A stretch of DNA of 64,000 nucleotides from Zopfochytrium polystomum (lineage: Eukaryota; Chytridiomycota; Chytridiomycetes; Chytridiales; Chytridiaceae). The first letter of the stretch is position 1, and each line of letters begins with the position of its first letter. The position numbers and the translations under genes are program-made. The notes beneath the pieces are model-generated. The model saw nothing but the letters and a program-made list of their open reading frames with translations, was not told the DNA's origin and searched no databases. Positions 21,958 to 32,751 of the stretch are shown in pieces. The stretch is taken from assembly GCA_025765615.1 (NCBI GenBank), contig JAIVFJ010000264.1:20474-84473 (forward strand). Direction: 5' to 3'.

Positions 21958-22141
21958 ATGCGGTATCCCCCACCCCTCGTCCTCGATGCAATACTGTCGA
22001 TCTGTACGTACCTCCCTGGCTCCGAGGGCTTCATCCTCGCCACCCTGTATCGCCACAGCGACACTCAAGCCCTTGCGCTCTTCTCGATCCCCTCAGCGTC
22101 TCTCGTCGCAACCAGCGGCCGCGGGCTGGTCGACCTCCTCG
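21958..22141 (+). pseudogene. Second truncated copy of the F-box/ankyrin-like gene
   Basis: Starts with a good ATG and repeats the first 60 or so residues of the 19883 gene (LVLDAILSICTYLPGSEGF; ALFSIPSASLVATSGRGLVD). The match ends abruptly in a run of T at about 22142, where transposase-like DNA begins. Confidence 0.75.
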
Positions 22142-22610
22142 CTTTTTTTTGGGTACGGCAAAACGGACCCTTTGCCCATATGAACACTTCCCCCCATCCT
22201 CGCCAAAGTCAAGCCAATTATACCCGAAAACGAAGACTTCGACACATTTATGAAGGAATGGGCACATCTTTGCCGCTGCAAAGATGAGGTCGAATTTAAC
22301 CTTTCGTGGACTTTCGCCAATCACAGGGCGAAAAATGGCCCGCCGCAGTTCGTTATCTCGAAAGGTAGTTGGATCTAAAAGCGCTTCGTGGAAGTTTGGA
22401 CAGATGCACACCTTCATTTTGCTTCATTTTGGGCCTACCGTCACATCGCGAATCGAAGGAAACCACGCAGTACTTGAGAAATTCTTGGAGATTACGACAA
22501 ACGACCTCCTCGGCGCTTTTGAGTGTATCAAGTGGCCCTCCATTTCCAATAGAGACGCGAAGGAGCAATTGTGTCAAAATCCTTCTCGTCCGGAAGGACA
22601 ATAAACAAAA
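22142..22610 (+). mobile_element. Relic of a MULE-type transposase (C-terminal part)
   Basis: Two adjacent frames carry MULE transposase features: first FDTFMKEWAHLCRCKDEVEF and KRFVEVWTDAHLHF, then, after a frameshift near 22405, HFGPTVTSRIEGNHAVLEKF. The HFG..TSR(I/V)EG.H block is the family's C-terminal hallmark as I know it. There is an in-frame stop and no N-terminal or terminal inverted repeats visible. It abuts the truncated gene copy at 21958-22141. Confidence 0.55.
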
Positions 22611-23229
22611 AAAACCAGGGGGGGTGCAAAGTTCATAGGTCCGTTTAGCCGTACCTTTTTTTTGGCTGGTGGAGTGGGTTTCTCCGTCGACGTCATTTGT
22701 CCAACACGCCATTTTTCTCAACAACTCTTTACCAATCTCTCATTATCTTGCCTTTGCCACCGTCACTCGCAGACTTAGTTGCAGCAGCTGGCGTTGCTGC
22801 ACTCTGCACACTCATGTTCGAATGACCCCTTCGTCCGAAGATGAAGCCTGCCTTGGGGAAGGCCAGTGTCTTTCCTCCCCCGCCTCGATAGGTGCTGGGC
22901 GCTTCTGGGCAGTGCGCCCAGTTGCCTTGCTTCCACCAGCGTTACTGCTGGTGGTGTTTTTCACCGACTCAGATGGACTACTCGCCGTGCCGCCACCTCA
23001 ACCAGCCCTGTTGCCAGCCCAGGAGCCGCTCACGGTAGCAAGGTCTCCTTGCTTCCGGCCGGAGAAAAATTTCCGCCAGGATTTCGCCCTCTTCCTGCCG
23101 CCTGCCGTCGAGGCTTTTCACCTCCTCCTGCTGCTTCGTTGTCGTGCCACCGTAGTTCTCCACAAGTTTGAAGCAAATTCACAAGCTCATATTGCCCTTT
23201 CCTTGCATGAACAACCGAGATTTTTTCCC

Positions 23230-25265
23230 ATCTAAGGCACAGGCAGGTGTCTGGGATGCAATCAGCAGCGGAGTGCATGTGTCCTCGTTCTCAGCATTCA
23301 CATTGGCACCTCACTGCAATAACCACTTGACCACTTCTAAATGGCCATTTTGAGAGCAGAGTGAAGTGGTGTCCACATTTTCCTTGTTTCAGCATTCATA
23401 GTGTCACCTTCCTGCAACAACAACTTGACCGCCCCTAAATGACCATTCTGCGATGCAAAGTGGAGCGGTGGAGCGTAGTCCACTTGCCCTTCTCTTCAGC
23501 ATTTACAGTGGACCCTTCCTGGACCAACCACTTGGTCACTTTAAATGGCCATTCTGCAATGCAGTATGAAGTGCAGTGGACTTGTGATTGCTCTCAGCAT
23601 TCACAAAGGCACCTTTCAGCAGCAACGTCTTTGCCACCTCCAAATGTTCATTCTGGGATGCAGACAGGAGAGGCAACCACTTTAGCGTTTCCTCAGCAAT
23701 CACATTTGCACCTTCGTGTAACAACTGCTTCACTACTTCCAATCGCATTTGAAGTTGCAAAGTGGAGTGGAGTGGACTTGCTGTTGTCTTCAGCATTCAC
23801 AGTGGCACCTTCCTGCAACAACCACTTCACCACTTTTAAATGTCCCTTTTTGCAAGCAACGTGGAGAGGTGTCCTTTCACATTCATCAGCCACATCAAGT
23901 GGCATCCTGTGAAGGAGAAACCACTCAAGCATTTTTCTCTTCATCATGGGAGTGCGTTAAAAAGTCCTATTTTGTACTGTCTCCTGTCTGAATATAACTA
24001 TGATTAAATTGCTGATCTCGATCCTCAAGCATGATGGAGAAATTTCTTTTCTAACCTCTCCCAGACTGATGTAAAACTGCCAATCTGCACATCTCATGCT
24101 TGATACCAGGTGGTCTGAAAGAATCTTGTGCATACTTTCACTTTCCTTGATCACTGATGTCCAAAATGCGATAAATCTAAAAAAAAAACGTTAGATGATA
24201 TGGTTCACAATTAGGAGTCAAGAAGGAAGAATACTTGCCTCCACAAGAACTTGCCCAACCACATGTGAGGGGACAGCAAGAATCTCTGCAATGACATCTT
24301 GTGTGATGGGCTCTTTGGTAGCCAGAACAACTTTCATCACAAGCTGAAAGTTGTTGGTGTTGACTTGGCTGCTCCTGAAAAACTTCTCACTCCATCAATA
24401 CCACCAAATGTTTTGATGGTGGGCACAAATCGTCAGCACAAGCCACATCACACAACTTCCTGAAAGAGGGAAGCACATGGCACAGATTCCAGATGGTAGT
24501 GGCAACAAGCTTTCTTTTGCACATCATCGTGCCGCAGGAAATAAAAGAGCCCAAAGCATACTTGCTGGGAAGATTCTGGCTTGTAAGCAAGGCAACCAGA
24601 GACTTGCTGATGTTAGGCAGAACTGATTGGTTAGCAGCAAGAGGCACAAGATGGACCTGAACCTGTTCTGACTGTCAGTTATCTTTCTCACAATGCCCAT
24701 GGGAGAGTGAGCCACTGCCAATGCAGACCTGGTTGCTGGCTTGCACTGTTGACAAACACTCCGAGTATTAAGTGGACTTCTCTGCTCAAGCAGATAATAT
24801 AGGAGAGGTTTTTACCCTGTGCCAGTCACACTTGCCTAGCAACTATTATAGAGTGTATATCATCATTATGTATCTATTATTCATAATAGAGTTTTCTCTT
24901 TCTCTCCAAGTTGGGGAGAAGGACCACCCACAAACACACATCTCCACTTCATTCACTCCTTCCACTCACTCACTCAGAGTAGACTGTTTACAGCTGAGGC
25001 CAGCCCCGCCGTTCAACCACAGCACATTGCCCACATTGGCAGAGAGGAGCCAGGTGTGCACATTCTTCAGATAAAAACTCCTGGTTCCGTCCACGTAGGC
25101 CTTCTTGTGCCTCGCAGAATCCATGGCAACATCCACAGGCTGGAGCCGATCCTTTAATTTGTCAACAGGTGTTAGAACAACGGTTGCTGCAAGGGCACAA
25201 GTCTGAACAATACGGGCTGAGCCCAATGGAGTTGCGTCTATGGAGACGTGAAACGGAGTGAGCAA
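23230..25265 (-). pseudogene. Decayed NACHT-ankyrin (NLR-like) gene
   Basis: Reading down the minus strand: 25265-24966 gives the fungal NACHT lead (KLKDRLQPVDVAMDSARHKK; VDGTRSFYLKN; GNVLWLNGGAGLSCKQST), where the P-loop GxAGxGKST is broken. Fragments in other frames near 24550-24450 resemble the post-P-loop segment (GLFYFLRHDDVQ; TTIWNLCHVLPSF). Near 24370-24260, LATKEPITQDVIAEIL resembles the winged-helix part. From 23948 to about 23300 come ankyrin repeats (RTPLHVACKKGHLKVVKWLL; GATVNAEDNSKSTPLHFA) with several frameshifts and stops. Base composition is AT-richer than the flanks. Confidence 0.6.
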
Positions 25266-25787
25266 GGTGAAAAGAAGCGAGTGGGTCTCTCCGGAGGTGA
25301 ATCACAGAGGTTCAGAAAGATCTGGTTGTGGTATGAACGCGATTAGACAGAGTTTGCACTGAGCAACTGAAGAGTTTGATCCGTGGTGGTTGTGTTGTGT
25401 CAACTCATCTCGAAACCAAAAAATACAAAACCGGGCAAATCTGTGTGTGATATCAAGAGGCCTGAAGGGGAAGGAGTGGGGGAGAGCGGGCAAAGGGGCT
25501 GTTGATCCGCCGCCGTCAGTGTCGCTCCTGCGATTCAAGGCGGTTGTTAAGGTGTTCCGTTCTGGGTTCTGCCCGAAAGGCAGGATGCCGAATCCAAGGC
25601 CAGCACAACAGCGCTTTACACGGAGCCCGCCTGAGCGATCAATAAGTCGTGCGGAGAAGGCCTGCTTTATTGTGGTTTTTGTTGTTGTCATTGCGCCGTG
25701 CGACGCGGCGACTACCCACCTTCAACCAATTCCCAACAAAGCCCACACCCATCAACAACACGGAGAGCAGGTCACGCCGAAAAGCTC
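25266..25787. other. Intergenic, 3' flank of ART-like gene 1
   Basis: Contains open frames on both strands (for example 25302-25691 minus) with no recognisable domain. Confidence 0.5.
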
Positions 25788-28700
25788 TCACTTTTTCTTG
25801 CCGCCCCCACCGCCACTCGCTGGCTTGGCTGCACTCGCCGGCTTTGCTGCTGCTTGTTGTTGCTTCGGCGCGGCAGCCTGCTGCTGCTGCTTCGGTGCCG
25901 CAGTCGCCTGCTGCTTTTGCGGTGCTGCCTGCTTAGTCCCCGCCTGCTGCTTGCCCCCGCCGCCGCCAACTCCAGAAGCGGCGCCAGTCGACCTCGCAGC
26001 CGTCTGCTGCTGCTTCTGGGCAGGCGCCGGCTTTGCTCCGCTGTTGTTTCCACCACCACCACTCGTTCGGCCGCCGCCCGTGTTTTTCACAGCGGGGCTT
26101 GAGCTCTTAACGCCACCGCCACCGCCCCCGTTGGTTCGCGCAGGGGTCGCCTTAGTACCGCCTGCACCGCCACTTTGCGTGCTACCTCGAGCTGGAGTTG
26201 ATTTCCCACCACCACTACCTCCGCCGACAGCCACTGGTTTGCCGGTAGTGCCGCCTGCACCACCGCGAGCCCCCGTGCCTTTCGCTACACCGCCGCCGCC
26301 ACCTGCCCCGCCAGCCTTGGACTGTCCTCCAGCACCGCCACTTCCACGTGCAGGTTCAGAGGCTCTGCTGACAGTCTGGGTCGCGCCGCCTCCGCGTCCA
26401 CCACCTGATGCCTTGCCACCAGCGCCGCCTGCTTTACCTGCGCCGCCGCCATTCGTGCTTCCTCCACCACCGCCACGAGTCGCTGCAGTTGCCGCCTTAC
26501 CCCCGGTTCCGGTCGTGCCGCCGCGTTGTCCACCAGCCGAAGCCTTGCCAGAGGCTCCGCTGGCTTTACTGACACCGCCACCCTTTCCACCTGCTCCACC
26601 CCCGCCGCCGCCACGCGTCCTCATTCCTCCGTTGCCTCCGACCGCGGAAGTCTGGCCGCCTCCGCCGGTACCGCCGGCGCTGCGTCCACCAGCAGCCTGC
26701 GTCTTGCCGTTGCCGGCGCCTCCACCTTTTGGTCGCGCACCAGCAGCCTTACTTGCAGCCCCGGCTGTTTTGCCGCCTCCTCCGTTCGCCCCGGCGCTAC
26801 GGCCGGCCGCTGGAGCCCTCCCACCGGCACTGGCGGTTTTCCCGCCTGCACCAGTTGCTGTTGCTTTCCCGCTATCAGCAGCGCCGCCCGAACCGCGTCC
26901 TCCGGACTGTATCTTCCCGCCAGCGGAGTTGCCCCCTTTACCAATGCCACCGCCGCCACCACGGTTCGCAACCGCAGCCTTGCCACCAGCAGCGACCGCC
27001 TTGCCACCTCCAGCTGCCGCCTTCCCAGCGCCGGCTTCAGTTTTGCCACCGCCACCGCCGCTGCCCTTGACGCCGTTGCCGCTGCCGGTTCCAGCACTGC
27101 CGCGTGTCGTCACCGCCGCTTTTCCGCCAGCACGACCACCTTTGCCGCTGTCTTTGCCCCCGATACTGGCGACGCTAGCTTTGCTACCACGGCCGCCGGC
27201 GACCTTTGCAGTTTCAGCCGCACCACCGCCACCGCGGGTCGCCGCCGCCGCCTTGGTGCCGGCCGCCGCTCCTTTTCCACCGCCTGCCGGAGCCTTCCCA
27301 TTGGCGCCGCGAGTTTTGCCGTCTCCACCGCCGGCGCTTTTGGCGGCTGCGGTTCCTCCCGCGCCGCGGGCAGTCGCCATCGTCTTGCCGTCAGCCGCCG
27401 GAGTCTTGCCGTTGTTTGCGATAGCTTTACCGCGAGCCGTCGTACCCTTTCCACCTCCCGCGGCAGAGCTAGCGCCCGCAGTTCCAGCTTTTGCAGGGTC
27501 GTCGCCGCCACCGCTCTTGCCAGCGCCGGTGCCAGCACCGCCGCCGCCACCGCCGCGTGTCGTTCCCGCAGTCAAAGCCTTGCCGCCATTCAAGGCTCCT
27601 TTGCCACCTCCCGCTGCCCCCTTGACGCCAGCGGTACCGGTTTTGGCAGCGCCGCCTCCGCCACCTGCCGTCGTACCCTTTCCACCTCCCCCGGTAGCCT
27701 TCCCGCCGGCGGTTCCAGCGTTTGCAGGGCCGCCGCCGCTACCGCCCCTACTTGGGGCAGCTCCAGCACCCCTGCCTGCGCGAGTCGTCCCCGCCGTCGA
27801 AGCAGTTTTGCCCCCTGTCAACGTTCCTTTAGTTTCGCCAGCACCGCCACCTCGGGGATCAGCCGTCGCGCCCTTGCCTCGTCCTGTAGCAGCCTTGCCG
27901 CCAGCGGCTCCAGATTTGCCGCCGGCGGCGGTTCCAGCAGTCGCGCCGCCCCCTTTCCCACCGCCGGTTGCCGTCTTGCCGTTGCTGGTGCTGGCTTTGG
28001 TGCCAGCGGCGACGGCCGCACCGGCACCAGCATTCGGAGCGCGTCCCACAGCAGCAGCAGCAGTCTTGCCGCCGCCGGCACCACCGGCTTTTCCGTTTCC
28101 GCCGGCTTTGCCGGTACCGCCGCCGCCAGCGCCGCGAGTTGTCGCCGCTGTCGTTTTGCCGCCTGTCGTCGTCGTCGTTCCTTTGCCACCTCCTGCAGCG
28201 GCACCAGTCGCCGCCGTCTTTCCGCCAGCCGCAGCCGCCTTGCCGTTTCCGTTCGCCTTGCCGTCCGCCCCGGTATTGGATTTGACACCAGCGGCGCCCG
28301 ATTTTGCGGCCTTACCGCATCCGCCTCCAGCCCTGCGGTAGAGGGTCTTTTTAGGTTTTTGTTAGTTCTGTTTAGATGACCCTTTCTGTCACCCACTAAC
28401 CTCTCACCCCTTCCCAACTCCCTCAAAGAAACCATTAAAGGCGCGACGCGACGTACCGATCCGTCTCTTCTAATCAGCTGGCACGCGTCAGCGGGGATGT
28501 GATTCTTGACGAGCACCTCCTTGTTGATTCTCGCCCAACTCTCAGTCAGCCCGCCGGACCCCTCGGTGTGCTTGACCATGTCGACGTGGCCGCCGTCGTG
28601 GTAGCCGGGGATCTTGTTGGGGTCGATTTTGAGCACGCCGGCGCCATCGCCGTTCTTGTCGATTTTCCGGGCGTGCTTGAGGTTCTTGGTTGTGGAGATG

Positions 28701-28969
28701 TACTGGGAGTCGGTCCAGCCGTAGGTGTGGTCGGACGGGGAGCGGTGGGTGGCGCCGGGGTTTTTCGCGTTGAGGCCGTTCTCGCGCCAGGTGGAGGCTT
28801 CTTTGGAGTTTATGGCGCGGTAGAGGGGCCCCGTGGCGGTGCTGGTGCTGGAACTGGCGGCGGGGCCTGGCTGAGCGGTGGCTGGATGGTTGTGGAGTAA
28901 CAGGAGCTGGAGAACGAGGAGGGCGACGAAGAGGCATGTTGTGGAGGGGAGGCGTGTGGGAAGGCTCAT
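25788..28969 (-). CDS. Secreted ADP-ribosyltransferase-like protein 1 with 850-residue Gly/Lys-rich tail
   Basis: Exon 1 (28969-28457) encodes a signal peptide (CLFVALLVLQLLLL) and a head of about 135 residues. An Arg in LYRAINS, a DHTYGWTDSQYISTT block and a late NKEVLVKNHIPADAC segment resemble the R-S/T-E layout of the R-S-E class ADP-ribosyltransferases (enterotoxin-A/ART superfamily). The fit is by motif, so activity is inference. A phase-0 intron follows DGS. Exon 2 (28346-25788) begins TLYRRAGGGCGK and continues as a tail of Gly, Ala, Thr and Lys ending in GGGGGKKK. Total 1023 aa. An upstream ATG at 28990 is also in frame. Two paralogues lie at 37557-38362 and 38687-39412. Confidence 0.7.
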
Positions 28970-29159
28970 CGGGCGGGGCTGAGGCGGCATATGAAAGTCG
29001 TCTTTTGGGGCAGTGAGGATTTGCTTTTGATTGAAGAGCGAGAGGGAAAGTGATGAGTTCCGCTGAAGGCAAAGGCTGAGCCAAAAATTGATCGGTCCGA
29101 GGCGAGCCGGGCACTTATCAAGAAAAAGACACTCCCATTTTATTAGCACTTATTTGGAG

Positions 29160-29350
29160 TTCACGGGGCGGTGAAGGGGACCCGTGGTGGTGGTGGTGCT
29201 GGTGCTGGAACTGACGGCGGGGCGTTGTTGTGCAGCTGGCTGGAGGATCAGGAGGGAAAGCGGATGCGTTTTTTCCAAAAGGCAAAGGCTGAGCCAAAAA
29301 TAACTGAGGCACACCGGAACTCGGGACATCTCGGTCCGAGGCTAGCCGGG
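29160..29350 (-). pseudogene. Fragment duplicated from ART-like exon 1
   Basis: Resembles the 28800-28910 and 29040-29110 parts of ART-like gene 1 (the coding for the segment after the signal peptide and its upstream flank), with no usable frame. Confidence 0.4.
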
Positions 29351-29908
29351 GTAGGCACACGGACTAAAAAGGAAGCGTTATCGGTTTCCGTAAAGCGAGC
29401 AAACGGGAACGGGGCCGTTGTCCAGTAAACATTATTAGCGTGTTTAATAATCAATGTTGTAAAATGAGGGCGAGGCCGTTCCGAGAGGGATCACCTTCAA
29501 AATCGCACGACCGCTACCGTCCTGTCGCCCGAAGGGCGTGATGGATCTTGACCTTGCAGGGCGGATATCGCAGCCCGTCGTGGACCGTTGCGCATCAGCT
29601 TCATGATCGTTTGAGTTAAGCATGCCCGGTCATCCCTGTCGCAGAATCGATTGCAAAGTAAACAGGTGAAGTTACGGCCCTTGCGCGACCAAGTCGGTGC
29701 CAAGTGGCTCTTGGGGGCCGGCCAGGAGCAGGAGAAGCCCGCCGTCGCGGGCGGCGAAGTTACTGAGGTTACCACGACCCAGTGGCGATTACGCACCACA
29801 AAGGCCCCGAACCTGGGGTGCTGCTGTTACTTTGCGTAGCCGTCGAGCCTGGACAAGCGGGCGGCGGGTCGTCGTCGCTACATGGTGGGATGGGTGGAAG
29901 TGAATGGC

Positions 29909-29985
29909 CCAGGCAAAATTTGAACCCGCCTCCCATGATGGGCTGAACTCACACGGATTTTTCAAAGTCCGCTGTCACACACACA
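29909..29985 (-). other. tRNA-Ser-like 3' half
   Basis: On the minus strand a Ser(UGA)-like anticodon arm (GGACTTTGAAAAATCC), a long variable arm and a T arm (GCGGG-TTCAAAT-TTTGC) are in order. The loop is 3 nt too long, and the D arm and 5' acceptor are replaced by (TG)n. Not a working tRNA by eye. Confidence 0.35.
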
Positions 29986-29999
29986 CAGCACACAGCGAA

Positions 30000-30959
30000 A
30001 AGGGGAGAGAGAGAGAGAGCAGGTCATTATTGATTGATTGATTCGTGATGACCACTAACCGAAACAATATTCCCCATCACTACCACCACCACCACCACCG
30101 CAAGTGCGAAGTGAGCTCTCTTCACTCACACACCGGCATCCCGCACTGTGGGCCATGGCTCTGGTTCCCGCAGCTTTTGATCCGTTTGTGCTGGGACTTA
30201 GCCTGTTTTTGGCACCCTTTTTTGTGGTCCAGAGATACCATTTTTCATTGATTCGGGTCAAGGAGATCCCAATTTTCTTGTGCAGCTGTATGCCATTTTC
30301 ATGTAAACTGGTACTTGGAGGTGCCAATATAATAGGCTCTGAGCATTTTCCAGTGATGTTCACATCATGGCTGAATCTGCCAGATTTACAGGAAGGTCGA
30401 TGATGGTGTCGGCGCTCAGAACTGTCAGAAAAAGAATTGTCTAAATCGATTTATTGATGTATCTGCTGAAGATTAGTGCTGGACTTTGTTGTAAAGTGGA
30501 ATCTTTACCTTACCAACCCTGCATAAACCGCAACACACGTGCATCTAAACACGCGGGTGACGAGCGGTGGCCGTCCCCGACAAGCCGCCAAACTAAGGCC
30601 CCAGCTAGTGCTTGCGGCAAACGCACCTGCATCTGCAGCTGTATCTGGCGGAGGAAACGTCAGCGACAACGGCGGCGATCTGTGCAGCAGCGTAGAAGTG
30701 GAGGGGTTAGTATCGTCTCTGCTCTGCCTGATTTGGATGTCGACCATTGCTGAAGTTGAACATCAATACATGCGCGTGAATATCGTGATCTTCCTTTTCG
30801 GATTGATGGGTACTGTAACTCGTTTTGCGATTCGCGAGGACCTCCACGGACAGAAAAGAACTTTCGAAATCATGCTCATACATTGATACTCTACTGGGTG
30901 CTGAAACCCAACAAACAAAGAAGAAGAAAAAATGGAAGGTAAAAAAGAAGCAACTCCCC
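30000..30959. other. Gene-poor stretch
   Basis: Short GA and CAC repeats at 30009-30100, otherwise nothing recognisable on either strand. Confidence 0.5.
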
Positions 30960-31484
30960 CTAACAGGCCAATCCCGGATAGTCCGACTTTGAGCACTTTG
31001 GGTTCAGTAGCCTGCCCTCGCTGCACTTGCAAAACTCGCCGGTGTTCAACACGGTGGCCTCGTTTGCGCAGCTGACTTTGTTCAGATCGCAGTAATTGAC
31101 CGTGCGCCAGCCGCGCGAGGGCATGTAGCTGTCCATCAAGTATTTCCCCTGCGTCTCCACGTACTGGCACGACGGCACGTAACAAGTGTCCGGGTACGCC
31201 ACGTGGCCCGCGCCTTTGTACAGGAAGCCGATGGATCGGGTGCCTTCGTTGATGGCCACGACCATGTTGCCGTTGAACTGGCCCCAGGTGCCCTTGAAGC
31301 AGTCGAGGTTGTCGTAGTGCCAGTTCCAGTAGTGGGACGCTTGCCAGACTTGCACGTTGTCGTCCCAGACGAGGATGTCCTTGTAAAAACCGTTGCCGCT
31401 GTTGGTCCAGATGCAGTTTTTGCCGAGGGCCTGGTCGGCGACGGCGAGGAGGAGGAAGATGGCGAGGAGCTGGGTAGTGTGCAT
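30960..31484 (-). CDS. Secreted 10-cysteine protein, copy A
   Basis: Single exon, 174 aa. Signal peptide MHTTQLLAIFLLLAVADQALG, then a mature protein opening KNCIWTNS and containing LVWDDNVQVWQASHYWNWHY. Ten Cys are placed as in copy B, ending FCKCSEGRLLNPKC, consistent with five disulfides. I do not recognise the family. Size, signal peptide and Cys content fit a small secreted or effector-like protein. About 70 percent identical by eye to the divergent copy at 32212-32751. Confidence 0.75.
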   Translation of the reverse strand: MHTTQLLAIFLLLAVADQALGKNCIWTNSGNGFYKDILVWDDNVQVWQASHYWNWHYDNLDCFKGTWGQFNGNMVVAINEGTRSIGFLYKGAGHVAYPDTCYVPSCQYVETQGKYLMDSYMPSRGWRTVNYCDLNKVSCANEATVLNTGEFCKCSEGRLLNPKCSKSDYPGLAC

Positions 31485-32211
31485 CTTGGGTGGTGAGGGG
31501 TGGGGAAGTGATTCGGCGGGCGGTTGCAGTCAGATTTCGATAGGCCTTCTTTTTTTTCTCTTTCTCTCTTGACATTTCACGCTCACTCGCTCGCTGACGG
31601 CAACTAAGGGCGAAACAGGCGCGTGCGTGGACAGCCAGCCAGTCTCAACCCCATTCCACGGAGTCCCACTGGCAGCGTCTCGCCTTTGGAACTTACCGCT
31701 GGCTCCGCCGCAAAACTCGAAGCTGTTTGCGTTTGTTTGTGCTTCTTTTCTTGCCCAGGATTCTTGCTTCCTCCCCTTGTCATCGAGGCGAGACAGACAT
31801 CTGCGCAACCAGCTTTCCACGTAGGTTCCGCCGCAGAAAACGGCCCCATGCAGCAACGTTACCTCTTTTGGAATTTTACGTTTACCGACGGAGAATTTTC
31901 GGGGGGGGCTGTCTTGCCCCTTTCCCGTCAATTGAACATGTTCCATCGTTCACAATGTCTCGCTTTATGCCGATTCCTTCAAGCTCGCCAAACATTATCC
32001 GGATACGTCATAGAATTCTTTAAAATTTTACTCCTATAGATCGCCGAATACGTCATGTCTTGTTGGCAAGTGGCTCACCCAGTCTTTTTTTTCGTTTTTC
32101 CCCGCAAATCTCATAAATTCGCGTTTATCCTAATTGTGTTTCTTCCATCATCGAGTCCATCTATTAGAAAACAGCAACTCTCTCCCACCTCCATTCACAA
32201 AAGGCCACAAA
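31485..32211. other. Intergenic between inverted paralogues
   Basis: Shared upstream region of copies A and B. No clear TATA box on the minus side. No gene recognised. Confidence 0.5.
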
Positions 32212-32751
32212 ATGCCCGCCATCCGCGCGCTCCCCACTATCTTGCTCCTCCTCCTCACCGGCACCGCCGACCTGGCCCTCGGCAAAAACTGCATCTGGAC
32301 CAACAGCAAAGGCGGTCTGCCCAAGGACGTGCTCGTGTGGGACGACAACGTGCAAGTGTGGTCCGCGTCGCACTACTGGAACTGGCACTACGACAACCTG
32401 GACTGCTTCCCGCGGACGTGGGACCAGTTTAACGGGTACATGAACCTGGCGATCAACGACGGCGCGCGGTCGATCGGGTTCCTGTACAAGGGCATCGGGC
32501 AGGGGACGTACCCGGACGGGTGCTACGTGTCGTCGTGCACGTACGTCGAGACCGGCGGGAAGAATTTGATGGAGGCGTACCTGCCGGCGCGCGGGTGGCG
32601 CGCGTTGACGTACTGCGAGCTGAACAAGATTAGCTGCGCGAGCGAGGCGGCGGTGCTGAACACGGGCGAGTTTTGCAAGTGCAGCGAGGGAAGGCTGCTG
32701 AACCCCAAGTGCACGAGGGCGAGCTTCCCTGGTCTGCAGGAGTACTGCTGA
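32212..32751 (+). CDS. Secreted 10-cysteine protein, copy B
   Basis: Single exon, 179 aa. The second in-frame ATG (32212) is chosen because it opens directly on a signal peptide (MPAIRALPTILLLLLTGTAD) after a CACAAA context; the upstream ATG at 32134 would spoil it. The mature part matches copy A: KNCIWTNS, VWDDNVQVWSASHYWNWHY, GFLYKG, NTGEFCKCSEGRLLNPKC. All ten Cys are kept and the C-terminus ends EYC. Function unknown. Confidence 0.78.
   Translation: MPAIRALPTILLLLLTGTADLALGKNCIWTNSKGGLPKDVLVWDDNVQVWSASHYWNWHYDNLDCFPRTWDQFNGYMNLAINDGARSIGFLYKGIGQGTYPDGCYVSSCTYVETGGKNLMEAYLPARGWRALTYCELNKISCASEAAVLNTGEFCKCSEGRLLNPKCTRASFPGLQEYC

Noticed and set aside
22669..23235. 188-codon frame on the + strand
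   Set aside because: No domain, composition unlike neighbouring genes, and partly opposite the ankyrin relic.
25390..28341. Open frame of 983 codons on the + strand, Pro/Ala-rich
   Set aside because: It is the antisense of the Gly/Ala/Lys tail of ART-like gene 1. GC-rich repeats with few T-A pairs keep both strands open; there is no domain or signal on this strand.
29497..29799. Minus-strand frame with CLLCNRFCDRDD, possible zinc knuckle
   Set aside because: Two CxxC-like pairs alone do not fit a known finger, and there is no start context or neighbouring exon.
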